From NCBI RefSeq assembly GCF_017377855.1, contig NZ_JAFREP010000010.1, forward strand, positions 186,001-250,000: a stretch of 64,000 bases of DNA. Reading direction: 5' to 3'. Numbering within the stretch: the first letter of the stretch is position 1; each line of letters begins with the position of its first letter. The position numbers and the translations under genes are program-made. The notes below the pieces were generated by a model. It made no database searches. It was not told the DNA's origin and was given only the letters and a program-made list of their open reading frames with translations. Below, one piece after another: positions 50,423 through 60,339 of the stretch. Source of the stretch: Acanthopleuribacter pedis (GTDB taxonomy: Bacteria > Acidobacteriota > Holophagae > Acanthopleuribacterales > Acanthopleuribacteraceae).

Positions 50423-52249
50423 ATGCGCCGCTTTGATCCGAATTCCTTGGTTCAACTTTTTCGAAACAAAGCTGCAAAAGACCTTTTTATGAAAAAACAC
50501 ACGATCATTTGTGTCGACGATGAACAAAGCGTTTTAAATGTCCTGTCCACGCAGCTTCGGCGCCGTTTCGGTGACGCCTACAACCTCGAATTTGTGGAAA
50601 GCGGCGATGAAGCCCTTGAACTCCTAGAGGAACTTGAAGAAGACGGGTTTATCCCGGTAATGATTCTGTGCGACCAAATCATGCCAAACATGTCCGGCGA
50701 CGAATTATTAACGGCGATCCATAAGGAACAGCCGCACATCAAAAAAATCCTGCTCACCGGCCAGGCCAGTTTGGAGTCGGCCATCAATGTCATTAACAAC
50801 GCCGATCTGTACCGCTACATTGTCAAACCCTGGGAAGAAGAAGACTTACTGCTCACCATTGAAAAAGGGATTGAAGCCTATTTCTTGGTTCAAGATCTCC
50901 ATGAAAAAAACCGCATGCTGGAAAAGTACAGCGCCGAACTGGAACAGATGGTCGAAGAACGCACGGCCCAACTTCAGGAGCGCAACACCGAGCTGGAATC
51001 GCTCGACAACATCGTGCGCACCATCAACCAACGTTTTAATTTCGAAAACCTGCTCACCACGCTGTTAGAGCAAGCGCGTGTGCTGTTCCCGCGCATCGAC
51101 CACGCCGTATTTCTTCACCACAACCATGACTGGGACGCCTTTTTACCGTTCCTGCCAACAGACAAACACGGTGCCGGGCACAAACCGCCCATCTCCCACA
51201 CGGCGTTAAAAACATTTTTCGAACGGGGCAAGGCGGTCAAACCGAAGATCACCCTTTTTGCGGAACCCAGCCGGGAAACCACGGCCGCGGTGGCGTTTCC
51301 CCCCGTTACCAGTCTGCTGGCCGCGATGGTCCAACACGAGGGCCGTGTTCAAGGGGTGCTGTTGTTGGGCGTGGGCGAAGCACGTGCCTTTGATGAAGAC
51401 GATGTGGAGAAGTTGGCCCGCTTCCGCACCCACATGACGAGCGCACTGGGAAAAGCGCAAATCATGAAAGCCCTGGAACAACACAACCAGCAGATCACCA
51501 GCAGCCTTGAGTACGCGCGCGTCATTCAAGGAAAACAACTGCCCAAAAAAGACCATTTCGCGGAGCGCTTTCCCGGCGCGCTGGTCTTTTACCAACCCAA
51601 GCATCTGGTTTCGGGTGATTTTTATTGGATTCACCATCACGGTGATCGCGATTATTTGGCGGTGGTGGATTGCACGGGGCACGGTGTTCCGGGCGCACTC
51701 ATTTCGATGATCGGCATTACCTTGCTGAACAAAATCGTGACCACCGAAGCCGACCTGACCCCGGCCCAAATCCTCTCGCGATTGCGTTCCGAGTTTTGCA
51801 GGGCACTTACCCAGGGTGCGGAAAAACCCCTTCGCGACGACATGGAGTTGGGCCTGTGCATGATTGACCGCCGCCACCAGAAAATCCACTTCAGCGGCGC
51901 AAAACGCCCGCTTTATTTCATCGAAGGGTGTGGCAAAGGAACCATCACCATCTACCAAGGCAACCGCACCTCCATCGGCGGCCGACGCAACCGCCGTCGC
52001 GCTTTTTCCGAACAAATCATTCCCTACATGGAAGGCGACGCCTTTTACCTCTTCACCGACGGTTTCCCGGACCAAGCCGGCGCGGAAGATTACCGCAAAT
52101 TGGGTCTGAAATCATTTCGCGCGCTGTTGGAACACATTCACGGGTTAAGCACCGAGGCTCAGCATGCCGCGCTTGAAGAAGCCTTGAAACAATTCCAAAA
52201 ACGACTGCCACAGCGAGACGACATCACGGTCGTGGGTGTGCGCCTATGA
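50423..52249 (+). CDS. Response regulator with GAF and SpoIIE-type phosphatase domain
   Basis: A 608-residue protein. REC (about 25-145): IICVDDEQS acidic pair, acceptor Asp84 in ILCDQIMPNMSGDE, Thr in ILLTGQAS, Lys in YIVKPWEEED. A coiled coil follows (about 155-195, YSAELEQMVEERTAQLQERN), then a GAF-like domain (about 200-350) and a PP2C/SpoIIE Ser/Thr phosphatase domain (about 370-608) with VSGDFYWI, VVDCTGHGVPGALISMIG and the metal Asp in QRDDITVVGVRL. Such proteins dephosphorylate anti-sigma-factor antagonists in partner-switching pathways, under control of REC phosphorylation. No partner gene is adjacent. The first ATG has a weak box; an ATG at 50489 (MKKHTIICVDD) is an alternative start. 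Confidence 0.92.
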   Translation: MRRFDPNSLVQLFRNKAAKDLFMKKHTIICVDDEQSVLNVLSTQLRRRFGDAYNLEFVESGDEALELLEELEEDGFIPVMILCDQIMPNMSGDELLTAIHKEQPHIKKILLTGQASLESAINVINNADLYRYIVKPWEEEDLLLTIEKGIEAYFLVQDLHEKNRMLEKYSAELEQMVEERTAQLQERNTELESLDNIVRTINQRFNFENLLTTLLEQARVLFPRIDHAVFLHHNHDWDAFLPFLPTDKHGAGHKPPISHTALKTFFERGKAVKPKITLFAEPSRETTAAVAFPPVTSLLAAMVQHEGRVQGVLLLGVGEARAFDEDDVEKLARFRTHMTSALGKAQIMKALEQHNQQITSSLEYARVIQGKQLPKKDHFAERFPGALVFYQPKHLVSGDFYWIHHHGDRDYLAVVDCTGHGVPGALISMIGITLLNKIVTTEADLTPAQILSRLRSEFCRALTQGAEKPLRDDMELGLCMIDRRHQKIHFSGAKRPLYFIEGCGKGTITIYQGNRTSIGGRRNRRRAFSEQIIPYMEGDAFYLFTDGFPDQAGAEDYRKLGLKSFRALLEHIHGLSTEAQHAALEEALKQFQKRLPQRDDITVVGVRL

Positions 52250-52272
52250 CCCGTTCGGGCGATTCATCCGTT

Positions 52273-52318
52273 TTTTTCTCAATGGGTTGTCGGCATTTCC
52301 ATGACCCATTGAGAAAAA
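52273..52318. other. Inverted repeat, terminator-like but with inverted tracts
   Basis: TTTTTCTCAATGGGT and ACCCATTGAGAAAAA pair over about 15 bp around a 17-base spacer. The T residues precede and the A residues follow on both strands, so this is not a standard terminator. It may be a cruciform or an RNA-processing hairpin. Confidence 0.45.
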
Positions 52319-52503
52319 ATACAAACCCGCGATCCAAGAAAAAACCAGGCAACAACCACCCCGTAAATCATCCACTTTCGCGGCGTTTGGTAAATCCCGA
52401 GCTCGCCGCTTTTAGGTGGCAACCCACACGGTGAGATACTATACTGAAGTATCCAGCTATTCAAAAATCAAGCCTTGTTCCATCCCGTTTGAAGGAGCTT
52501 CCG

Positions 52504-53007
52504 ATGATGTGGTACGGCAATAAAAATACCCCCAAACAGGGTTCGATCAACCTCCCCTTTTCCTCCTGGAAATGGAATTTTCAGAACAACTCGGCCAAGG
52601 TCACCTACGGGTTCATGAACATGGAGTGGTCCTGGGGCTACAACCAGAACCGCGGGCCGGGCACCCTTCGCGGTGAGTTGCAACTGTTGGGCGGCAACGC
52701 CGACGCGTTGCTTTCTTGGGACATCGATCCCACCAAAAAGACGGCGACCATCACCCTGACGCTCGGCAAAAATCTTTCGGTCACCACGGAACACTTGAGT
52801 CAGCGCCAAACCCTTGCCACCTTCAAATTTACCGCGCCCCAACAACCCTCGCCACCTGTCCAGTACGCACCCGACTTAACCGTCACCATCGATTGGAACA
52901 GCCGCCAACTGGTTCTTGACGGGCGTATTAGCGACACATCCGGTGAAACCCACGGCGAAAACGCATGGCAAAAAAAGGTCGTCCAGGCATGGTGCGCCCC
53001 CTCATAA
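52504..53007 (+). CDS. Unknown small beta-rich protein
   Basis: A 167-residue protein I do not recognise. GAAGGAG lies 6 bases before the ATG at 52504. It is rich in Trp, Asn and Thr, with alternating hydrophobic patterns (WKWNFQNNSAKVTYGFMNME, then ATITLTLGKNLSVTTEHL) that suggest a beta sandwich. There is no signal peptide, membrane helix or cysteine pair; a single Cys is near the end (VVQAWCAPS). It lies 128 bp upstream of the giant kinase gene on the same strand and could be co-transcribed. A carbohydrate- or lipid-binding role is conceivable but unsupported. Confidence 0.7.
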   Translation: MMWYGNKNTPKQGSINLPFSSWKWNFQNNSAKVTYGFMNMEWSWGYNQNRGPGTLRGELQLLGGNADALLSWDIDPTKKTATITLTLGKNLSVTTEHLSQRQTLATFKFTAPQQPSPPVQYAPDLTVTIDWNSRQLVLDGRISDTSGETHGENAWQKKVVQAWCAPS

Positions 53008-53135
53008 GGGACCACCTCGGAAACAAACGCACCCGCGGGAACCACTGGCTTGCCAGGGGCCGGGCGGCGTGAGGGGTTTGTGCCAAACCCGTCGGTGAAC
53101 CCCGCCGGCCCGAAACCAAGGGAACACACACACCT

Positions 53136-56100
53136 TTGGATCAATCCCTCTTTTTGGAGCATCTTGTGCCGCGGTTGGAATTAAAAAAGAAGGTATTCGA
53201 AAGCGCGAAAACGGTGATTTACCAGGGCGCCTGGCAAGACGAAGGGCGTCCGGTGATCGTGAAGATGCCCCGTTCCGAGCTGCCGGATAAAAGTGAAGCG
53301 GAACGCTACCGACGCGAGTTCGCGCTTTCAAAAGAACTCGATCTGGAAAGCGTTCAAAAAGTCTACGCCCTCGAGCAGGTCGAAAACCGGCCGGCCTTGG
53401 TTAAGGAAGATTTCGGCGGTGTTCCGCTGGATCAGTTCATCCACAACCACGACCAACCGCTCCAGCTCCTGCTTGAAATCGCTTACAAGATGGCGCGCGG
53501 GCTGGCGGGCATCCACGGCAAAGGGCTCATCCACAAGGACCTAAAACCCGCCAACGTGCTCCACAACCCCGAGACGGGTCAAACCAAAATTTGCGATCTC
53601 GGCATGGCGAGCAAGCTGCCCCGCGAGCACGAGGAAATCAAGGCGCCCACCCAGCTCGAAAGCACCCTTGCCTATTGCTCGCCGGAACAAACGGGCCGCA
53701 TGAACCGCATGATTGACTACCGCACGGATCTTTACTCGCTCGGGGTCACGCTCTACGAAATGTTCACCCGTCGCCTGCCCTTCGAAACCGACGACCCCTC
53801 GCACATGGTCCATTGCCACCTGGCCCACGAACCGGAGCCGCCCCATCAGCGCAATCCCCATTTGCCCAAGGTATTGTCACAGATCGTGCTCAAGTTGATG
53901 GCGAAAAATGCGGAGGACCGTTACCGCAGCGCATTTGGCCTGGGGTTGGACCTCAAAAAATGCCTCGACTTAATCAAAGACATGGGTACCATCCCGGATT
54001 TCACCCTGGGTGAGGGCGATGTCTCCAACAAGTTCGAACTCTCCCAAAAACTGTACGGTCGCGAAACGGAGACGGCCCAACTGCTGGCGGGTTTTGAAAA
54101 CGCGGCGGCGGGTCGTACCGAGCTGGTGCTGGTCAGCGGGTACTCCGGCATCGGTAAATCGGTGTTGGTGAACGAAGTACGCAAACCCATCGTGCTCAAA
54201 AACGGCTACTTCATCAAAGGTAAGTTCGACCAACTCCAGCGGGACATCCCCTTTTCCGCGCTAATCAACGCCTTTCAGGAATTGATTCAGCAAATCCTCA
54301 CCGAATCGCGCGAACGCATTGACGCCTGGCGCGAACAAATTCTGGCGGCACTGGGCAACAACGCGCGCATTATCGTCGACGTGGTCCCCATGTTGGAACT
54401 CATTATCGGTCCACAACCCGAGGTCGCCGAACTGGCACCGGCCGAGGCGGGTAACCGCTTCCAGTTGGTTTTTCAGAATTTCGCGGCTGTTTTCCCCAAG
54501 GAAAGCCACCCGCTGGTGATTTTTCTGGACGACCTGCAATGGGCCGATACGGCGACGCTCAAACTGCTGAAATTTTTCGCCACCGACCCCACCAGCCACC
54601 ACCTGTTGCTGATCGGAACCTATCGCGACAACGAGGTCAGCCCCTCGCATCCCCTGGTGGTCACCCTCAACGACATCAAAAAGGTGTCCACCACGCAAAT
54701 TCGCGAAATCGAACTCAAGCCGCTGGAACGCCATGATTTGACCTACATGATTACCGACAGTTTTTCCAGCACCCCGGCGGATGCGGCCTCCCTGGTCGAC
54801 GTCTTGTTGGAAAAAACGCGCGGCAATCCCTTTTTTGTGGTCCAGCTATTGGGCACCCTCCACGAGCGCGACCTGATCCATTTTGACTACGAAACCGGCC
54901 GCTGGCTGTGGGAAGCGCGCCAATTGCGCCAGGTCGCCATTACCAGCAATGTGGTGGAGTTGATGGTGGACAAGATCAAGCGCTTGCCGGAAACCACCCG
55001 GGAAACCCTAAAACTGGCCGCCTGCTTGGACAGCGAAATCAACCTCGAGCTCACGGCCGTCATCTGTGAACTGGATCATCCGGTGATCTTGGATCGTTTG
55101 TGGCCCGCCTTGGAAGAAGGCCTGATTCTTTCCATCGGACAGCGCTACCGGTTTTTGCATGACCGGGTGCAACAAGCCGCTTATTCCTTGATCGAGGAGG
55201 AAGCCCGACCGGCGGTTCACCTGCGCATCGCGCGACTGATGTACAAAGCCTCAGACGGTGACAACACGCGGCTGTTCGACCTGGTCAACCACTTCAACCA
55301 AGGCCGCCACCAAATCACCGAGGACGCGGAAAAGGTCCGTGTGGCAACCTTTAACCTTGAAGCGGGCAAAAAAGCCAAGGACGCAACCGCCTACCTACCC
55401 GCCCGCGAATACTTCGTCGCGGGTTTGTCCCTGTTGTCCGATACCCACTGGCACAGTCACCACGACCTGATGTTTGAACTCTCGGCAGGCTGCATCGAAT
55501 GTCAGGGCTTGACCGGCGAGTTCGAGGCCTCCGAGAAAACCTTCCAGCAGGCGTTTGGCAATGTAACCACCACCCCGGAGAAAGCGTTTCTTTTTGCCGT
55601 GCAAATACGTGTCAACTACGCCAACGGCAACTATCCCCAAAGCGTGGCCCTGGGCAAGCAGGCCATTGCGCTGTACGGGATCACCGTTCCCGACGACGCC
55701 TCATTGGCAGAAGCCAACGAACGCGGGTTTGCGACCATCGCGCGGCGGATCCGCGAAACGAACCGAGAACAGCTTCTGAACGCGGCGGAGCTCAAGGACA
55801 ACAACCTCAAAACCTGTTTCAGTTTCCTGATTGATTTATGGACGGGATGTTACCTCACCGGCAACTTCGCCCTGATGGATTACACCCTGTTCATCATGAT
55901 GGAAATCACCCTTGACCACGGCAATTGCGCGTCAACCTGCTTCGCGTACATGTCCTATGCCATGCGCTTGGGCGCGGCCGGTGATTACAGCCAAATTGAA
56001 GAAATGGGCGCCATTTCCATCGCGCTCAACAAACAATTCCCCCAGCGCGCGCTCCAGGGCAAAATCCACAACATTTTCGGGCACATCGTCAATCCCTACA

Positions 56101-58670
56101 CCAACCGGCTCAAAGGAAATCTGGAAATTTACGACATCGCCATTCAAGCCAACTTCGAAAGCGGTGAATTAATTTGGGGCGCCTGGGCGATGATTTACCA
56201 GATTTTCTCCCAGTATTTGTTGGGGTTGCCCTTTGATGCGATTGACGGCAACCTCAAAAAGTTCATTGATCTGATGAACAAGTTCAACATGGAAAACATC
56301 GCGCAAACCCTGATCATGCAAGGTCAGGTGTTGCGCAACCTGGAGGGGCGAACCCTCACGGTGGCGGGCTTGAGCGACGAGCGTTACAGCGAAAAAAAGG
56401 CACTCGCCTTTTTCCAAGAAACCAACTTTATTCCCGCGCTTAGCTGGCACTGCATCCTCAAAACCCAACTCCTCCTGTTGTACGGGTTCCACGAGGAAGC
56501 CGTCAAAACGGCGGCGGCTTCCGAAACCATGCTTGCCGCCAACACCGGGTTTTTCATCATTACCTACCACAGCTTTTATTACGCGCTCGCGATCACGGGC
56601 CACTACGACCAAGTGGACGAACAACGCCGCGCCGAATACCGCGCTTTACTGGCGGACCATACCGAGAAGTTGCGGGTTTGGACGGAAAAAAGCCCCGCCA
56701 ACTACCGCGCGATGTTGTTTCTGGTGGAAGCCGAAACGGCGCGCGTGAATGACGATCAACTCACCGCGATGGATCGCTACGACAAAGCCATCGCCGCGGC
56801 CAAAAAGGACAACTTCCCCCAACACGCGGCGCTGGCCCAAGAGTTGGCCGGACGATTCCACGGTGCGTACGGACGCGACACCATCAGCATCACCTACATC
56901 CGCGAGGCGGTGAACTGGTATTTCCACTGGGGCGCCTCCCGCAAAGCGCTCCTGCTCCAGGAAGCTTTCCCGGGCATCATGCACGGCCGCATCGGCGACC
57001 ACAAGGGTTCGACCTCCTCGGGTTCACCGGGCGCCTTAGACGTCCACTCGATTCTCAAAATTTCCCAGGCCATGAGCGGGGAAATCGTGCTTGAGAAACT
57101 GCTGGCCACCCTTTTGAAATTTGTGCTGGAAAACGCGGGCGCGCAACGGGGTCTGTTCCTGGTATACCGACGCCAACGCATGTTCATTCAGGCCAAGGGT
57201 TCGGTGGAAGACGGGGTCCACATGGTGGACGCCCAGCCCATCGACACGGGCGACGAACTCTGCGAGACCCTGGTGAACTTCGTGGTCAGAACCGGGAAAT
57301 TGGTCAATTTGGCGGACGCAATCAACGTCGGCGAGTACACCAAGGACGCCTACATCCGGCAACGGAAGATCCGATCACTGTTGTGTATCCCGGTTTTCCA
57401 TTTGGGCGAATTGACGGCCGCGATTTACCTGGAGAACAACCTGGTTCCCGACGCCTTCACCCCGGACCGCATGCAAACCCTGAAAATCATTGCCTCCCAA
57501 CTGGCCATTTCCTTTGAGAACGCCACCATGTACCAGGACATGGAACAAAAAGTGCGCGAACGAACGGCGGAACTCGAAACCGCCAACCGCGAACTCAGCA
57601 ACACCCTGACCGACCTCAAAAACACCCAGGTCCAATTGGTTCAATCGGAGAAAATGGCGGCCCTCGGTCAGTTGGTGGCGGGCATCGCCCACCAGGTCAA
57701 CACGCCCGCCAGCGCCATTGTCGCGGGCATCGACGAAATCGGCCGACAAAACACCGACTGGTTCGAAAACATGATGGCGTTCCTGCCGCAACTCGACGAA
57801 ACCGAACAGGAGCACCTGATTACGCTCAGCCGCAAAGTCATGAAGTTCAGCACCCAGGAACGGGCTACCGCGGAAACGCGCGCGGTCTCAACCGAAATCC
57901 GTAAAGAACTAAAAAAGAACGAAATCGACAACGCCCGTGCCTTCGCCAAGGATCTGGCCGGGGTCGGCTTGGACACGGGCGACATCCCCCACCTGTTGCC
58001 GCTCCTGCGCCACGCCAGTAGTGACCGCATCGTGCACACCTTCTTCCTGATGGGCATGACCCACATTCACGTGCGCGACATCAAGCTGTCCATCGACCGC
58101 ATCGTCAAACTGATCAAAGCCCTGCGCTCCTATTCCCGTTTGGACTCCGAGGTCCTCTCCGAAATGAACATCCGCGAGGATTTGGAAAACACCTTGGTCA
58201 TCCTCAAGGGCAAAATGCGCGAGGTACAGGTCCACCGCCGTTATCAGGAGATTCCCACCACCCACGGTTATGCCGAACAACTCAACCAGGTTTGGACCAA
58301 CATCATTTACAACGGGGTGCAGGCCATGAAAGGCAAGGGCGACCTGACCATCAACCTGCACCGCCACGACGCGGACTGGATTGCGGTCGAAATTCAGGAT
58401 TCAGGCGGCGGTATCCCGCAAGAAATCCGCGAACGCATTTTCGAGCCTTATTTCACCACCAAACCACGCGGCGTCGGCACGGGGCTCGGCCTCTCCATCT
58501 GTCACAAAATCGTCAACAACCACCACGGCCGCATTGAACTGGAATCCGAGCCGGGCAGAACGCTGTTTCGCGTATTGCTGCCGGTGAAGACCCAATGGAA
58601 ACCCGACGATGCGTCACCCCAAACCGCCGCGACGCCACAGGACGCGCCGGCTCAGCGAGGTATGTCATGA
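53136..58670 (+). CDS. Giant Ser/Thr kinase-ATPase-GAF-histidine kinase
   Basis: A 1,844-residue cytoplasmic signalling protein. The frame can start only at TTG 53136 or later; AAGGGAA lies 11 bases before it. Residues 15-270 are a Ser/Thr kinase: Lys43 in VIVKMPR, catalytic loop HKDLKPAN (Asp135), DLG (154-156) and LAYCSPEQTGRMN. Residues 305-620 are an AAA-type predicted ATPase with Walker A GYSGIGKS (335-342) and Walker B VIFLDDLQWAD. Residues 680-1290 are helical TPR-like repeats. GAF is about 1305-1470, then a coiled coil, H-box with His1519 in GIAHQVNTP, and HATPase with IYNGVQAM and GTGLGLSICHKI. It combines two kinase chemistries, as in cyanobacterial HstK-type proteins. Its stop codon overlaps the start of the patatin gene, so lipase output is probably co-regulated. 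Confidence 0.93.
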   Translation: MDQSLFLEHLVPRLELKKKVFESAKTVIYQGAWQDEGRPVIVKMPRSELPDKSEAERYRREFALSKELDLESVQKVYALEQVENRPALVKEDFGGVPLDQFIHNHDQPLQLLLEIAYKMARGLAGIHGKGLIHKDLKPANVLHNPETGQTKICDLGMASKLPREHEEIKAPTQLESTLAYCSPEQTGRMNRMIDYRTDLYSLGVTLYEMFTRRLPFETDDPSHMVHCHLAHEPEPPHQRNPHLPKVLSQIVLKLMAKNAEDRYRSAFGLGLDLKKCLDLIKDMGTIPDFTLGEGDVSNKFELSQKLYGRETETAQLLAGFENAAAGRTELVLVSGYSGIGKSVLVNEVRKPIVLKNGYFIKGKFDQLQRDIPFSALINAFQELIQQILTESRERIDAWREQILAALGNNARIIVDVVPMLELIIGPQPEVAELAPAEAGNRFQLVFQNFAAVFPKESHPLVIFLDDLQWADTATLKLLKFFATDPTSHHLLLIGTYRDNEVSPSHPLVVTLNDIKKVSTTQIREIELKPLERHDLTYMITDSFSSTPADAASLVDVLLEKTRGNPFFVVQLLGTLHERDLIHFDYETGRWLWEARQLRQVAITSNVVELMVDKIKRLPETTRETLKLAACLDSEINLELTAVICELDHPVILDRLWPALEEGLILSIGQRYRFLHDRVQQAAYSLIEEEARPAVHLRIARLMYKASDGDNTRLFDLVNHFNQGRHQITEDAEKVRVATFNLEAGKKAKDATAYLPAREYFVAGLSLLSDTHWHSHHDLMFELSAGCIECQGLTGEFEASEKTFQQAFGNVTTTPEKAFLFAVQIRVNYANGNYPQSVALGKQAIALYGITVPDDASLAEANERGFATIARRIRETNREQLLNAAELKDNNLKTCFSFLIDLWTGCYLTGNFALMDYTLFIMMEITLDHGNCASTCFAYMSYAMRLGAAGDYSQIEEMGAISIALNKQFPQRALQGKIHNIFGHIVNPYTNRLKGNLEIYDIAIQANFESGELIWGAWAMIYQIFSQYLLGLPFDAIDGNLKKFIDLMNKFNMENIAQTLIMQGQVLRNLEGRTLTVAGLSDERYSEKKALAFFQETNFIPALSWHCILKTQLLLLYGFHEEAVKTAAASETMLAANTGFFIITYHSFYYALAITGHYDQVDEQRRAEYRALLADHTEKLRVWTEKSPANYRAMLFLVEAETARVNDDQLTAMDRYDKAIAAAKKDNFPQHAALAQELAGRFHGAYGRDTISITYIREAVNWYFHWGASRKALLLQEAFPGIMHGRIGDHKGSTSSGSPGALDVHSILKISQAMSGEIVLEKLLATLLKFVLENAGAQRGLFLVYRRQRMFIQAKGSVEDGVHMVDAQPIDTGDELCETLVNFVVRTGKLVNLADAINVGEYTKDAYIRQRKIRSLLCIPVFHLGELTAAIYLENNLVPDAFTPDRMQTLKIIASQLAISFENATMYQDMEQKVRERTAELETANRELSNTLTDLKNTQVQLVQSEKMAALGQLVAGIAHQVNTPASAIVAGIDEIGRQNTDWFENMMAFLPQLDETEQEHLITLSRKVMKFSTQERATAETRAVSTEIRKELKKNEIDNARAFAKDLAGVGLDTGDIPHLLPLLRHASSDRIVHTFFLMGMTHIHVRDIKLSIDRIVKLIKALRSYSRLDSEVLSEMNIREDLENTLVILKGKMREVQVHRRYQEIPTTHGYAEQLNQVWTNIIYNGVQAMKGKGDLTINLHRHDADWIAVEIQDSGGGIPQEIRERIFEPYFTTKPRGVGTGLGLSICHKIVNNHHGRIELESEPGRTLFRVLLPVKTQWKPDDASPQTAATPQDAPAQRGMS

Positions 58671-60292
58671 GCGCCACCAAACTGCCCCCCTTCCCGGTCA
58701 ACCAGAACATCCGACTCATGTGTTTCGACGGCGGGGGGATCCTCGGCTACTTCACCGCCATCATGCTGCGCCAACTGTGTGAAAAAGACAGCGGCTTTCT
58801 CGGCAAACAAACGGTGTCTGCCTTCGCGGGCACCTCCATCGGCTCCCTGATCTCCTTTCTTTTGGCGAAAGAGGAGACGCCCCGCGATCTGATTATGTCC
58901 GGGGAACTCGAGAACATTTTTCATAACTCGTTGCTCTACAGCAACCGCCTCAACCCCATTGACGGCTGGTTGAGTTTTTGGGGCATCACCGCCTGGTCCG
59001 GTCAAGCCGATATGAATGCATTCCTCGATGCGCACTTTGGCGACATGAAGTTGGGCGAACTCAACAATCGCGTGCTGATCACCACCTTTAGCTACGGCAA
59101 CAGCAGCGGGGAAAACCAGTGGTTTGAACGCATTTTCCGCAACTTCCCCAGTGAAACCCACGATTACGTGGGCGACAGCGACTGGCTGGTCAAAGATGTG
59201 GCCTTCGGCGCGGTCAGCCCGGCGACCTTGCGGCCCGTGCAGAATTGGCTCTCGGACGGCGGCATGACCGCCATGTCGCCCGACCTCTCTTCCTTGGCCC
59301 AGGTCATCGACAGCCCCCTCGGCAACAGCGCCAAGGTGACCATGGCGGTGGCAAAATGCCTCACGCGTTTGGAAGAGCTGCTCAAACTTTTTGCCAACCC
59401 GCCCAAGGACTTTTCCATCGCCAATCTGATGAAAGGCGTGAACAGCAGCCCCCCCAAGCTCAACAACCAACACCTGGAGGAGCTCCATCAAGCAAACCTG
59501 GTCGAAAAAACCGACCTAGTCCAAATCCAAGAGTTGGTGGCGGTCATGGAACAGAACGTGGGCAAGTCGGGCAGCGACGCGACCCGGGTGCAACGGGAGT
59601 TTGAAAACGAGCTCGCCTTGATTCGCGCCTTGGCCAAGCACCGCGATTTCCCCGCCGAGAAATTGACACAACTAGAGACCGCCATGACCGGCCTGGAACA
59701 AGGGCTGACACGATTGGTTGATTTGTTGAAACGCCTCAAAACGGTTTCCCTGGATGATCTCGAGGCCACCATCCAAAACCTGATTCCCGATTTGTTCCAC
59801 CACGCAACCCACTCCCTCAAGGGCAACATCAACGACATGGCCCGCCAAGTAACCGAGTTGGCCGGCATTCAACGCCTCAACCGGATCGAGATGTTTTCCT
59901 TGGGTGTCGGCCAGCAAACCCCCGGGTACTTTACCGAGAATTTTAATTTCGGCTGGCTGCCCTTCATGACACTCCCCACCAACATCACCCAAAAATGTTA
60001 CGCGCCGCCCACCTTCAACCTCCTTTACAGCCCCACCACCAACGACATCAGTTACATGGCGAGCCTGTTCCTCCCCGACGACCGCTACTTCCGACTCAAT
60101 CCCCAGGTGGTCGGCTTCCCGGTGCCCTCGGTCATCCCGGCAACCTACATGGCGCGTTTTGATTTCCTCAAAGAGTATTACCTCAAATCCATTCGGGACC
60201 AGTTCAACAGCGGCGTGAAACCCGAGGAAATCCAAGCGGCGGTTCAGTGGTTAACGGCACACAACTGGTGCGAGCCACTCCCCCATCCATAA
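58667..60292 (+). CDS. Patatin-like phospholipase, first copy
   Basis: A 541-residue patatin-family lipid acyl hydrolase. Its ATG overlaps the kinase stop codon (ATGA), with GAGG 7 bases upstream, so translation is coupled. The oxyanion hole is FDGGGILGYFTA; nucleophile Ser57 lies in GTSIGS; the dyad Asp197 lies in DGGMTAMSP. A Leu-rich helical insert (about 230-410, with LEQGLTRLVDLLKRLKTVSL) separates the catalytic core from a C-terminal block shared with the next gene (FSLGVGQQTPGYF, GFPVPSVIPATYMARF). There is no signal peptide. It should cleave acyl chains from membrane lipids or thioesters and may supply or edit acyl groups for the polyketide locus. Confidence 0.93.
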   Translation: MSATKLPPFPVNQNIRLMCFDGGGILGYFTAIMLRQLCEKDSGFLGKQTVSAFAGTSIGSLISFLLAKEETPRDLIMSGELENIFHNSLLYSNRLNPIDGWLSFWGITAWSGQADMNAFLDAHFGDMKLGELNNRVLITTFSYGNSSGENQWFERIFRNFPSETHDYVGDSDWLVKDVAFGAVSPATLRPVQNWLSDGGMTAMSPDLSSLAQVIDSPLGNSAKVTMAVAKCLTRLEELLKLFANPPKDFSIANLMKGVNSSPPKLNNQHLEELHQANLVEKTDLVQIQELVAVMEQNVGKSGSDATRVQREFENELALIRALAKHRDFPAEKLTQLETAMTGLEQGLTRLVDLLKRLKTVSLDDLEATIQNLIPDLFHHATHSLKGNINDMARQVTELAGIQRLNRIEMFSLGVGQQTPGYFTENFNFGWLPFMTLPTNITQKCYAPPTFNLLYSPTTNDISYMASLFLPDDRYFRLNPQVVGFPVPSVIPATYMARFDFLKEYYLKSIRDQFNSGVKPEEIQAAVQWLTAHNWCEPLPHP

Positions 60293-60339
60293 ACCGACAA
60301 CCGTCCACGTGACCGACCTTCTTTTTCAGGTGATTGTTT

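Noticed and set aside
52273..52318. Rho-independent terminator after the REC-PP2C gene
   Set aside because: The T-tract precedes the stem and A residues follow it on both strands, the opposite of a terminator.
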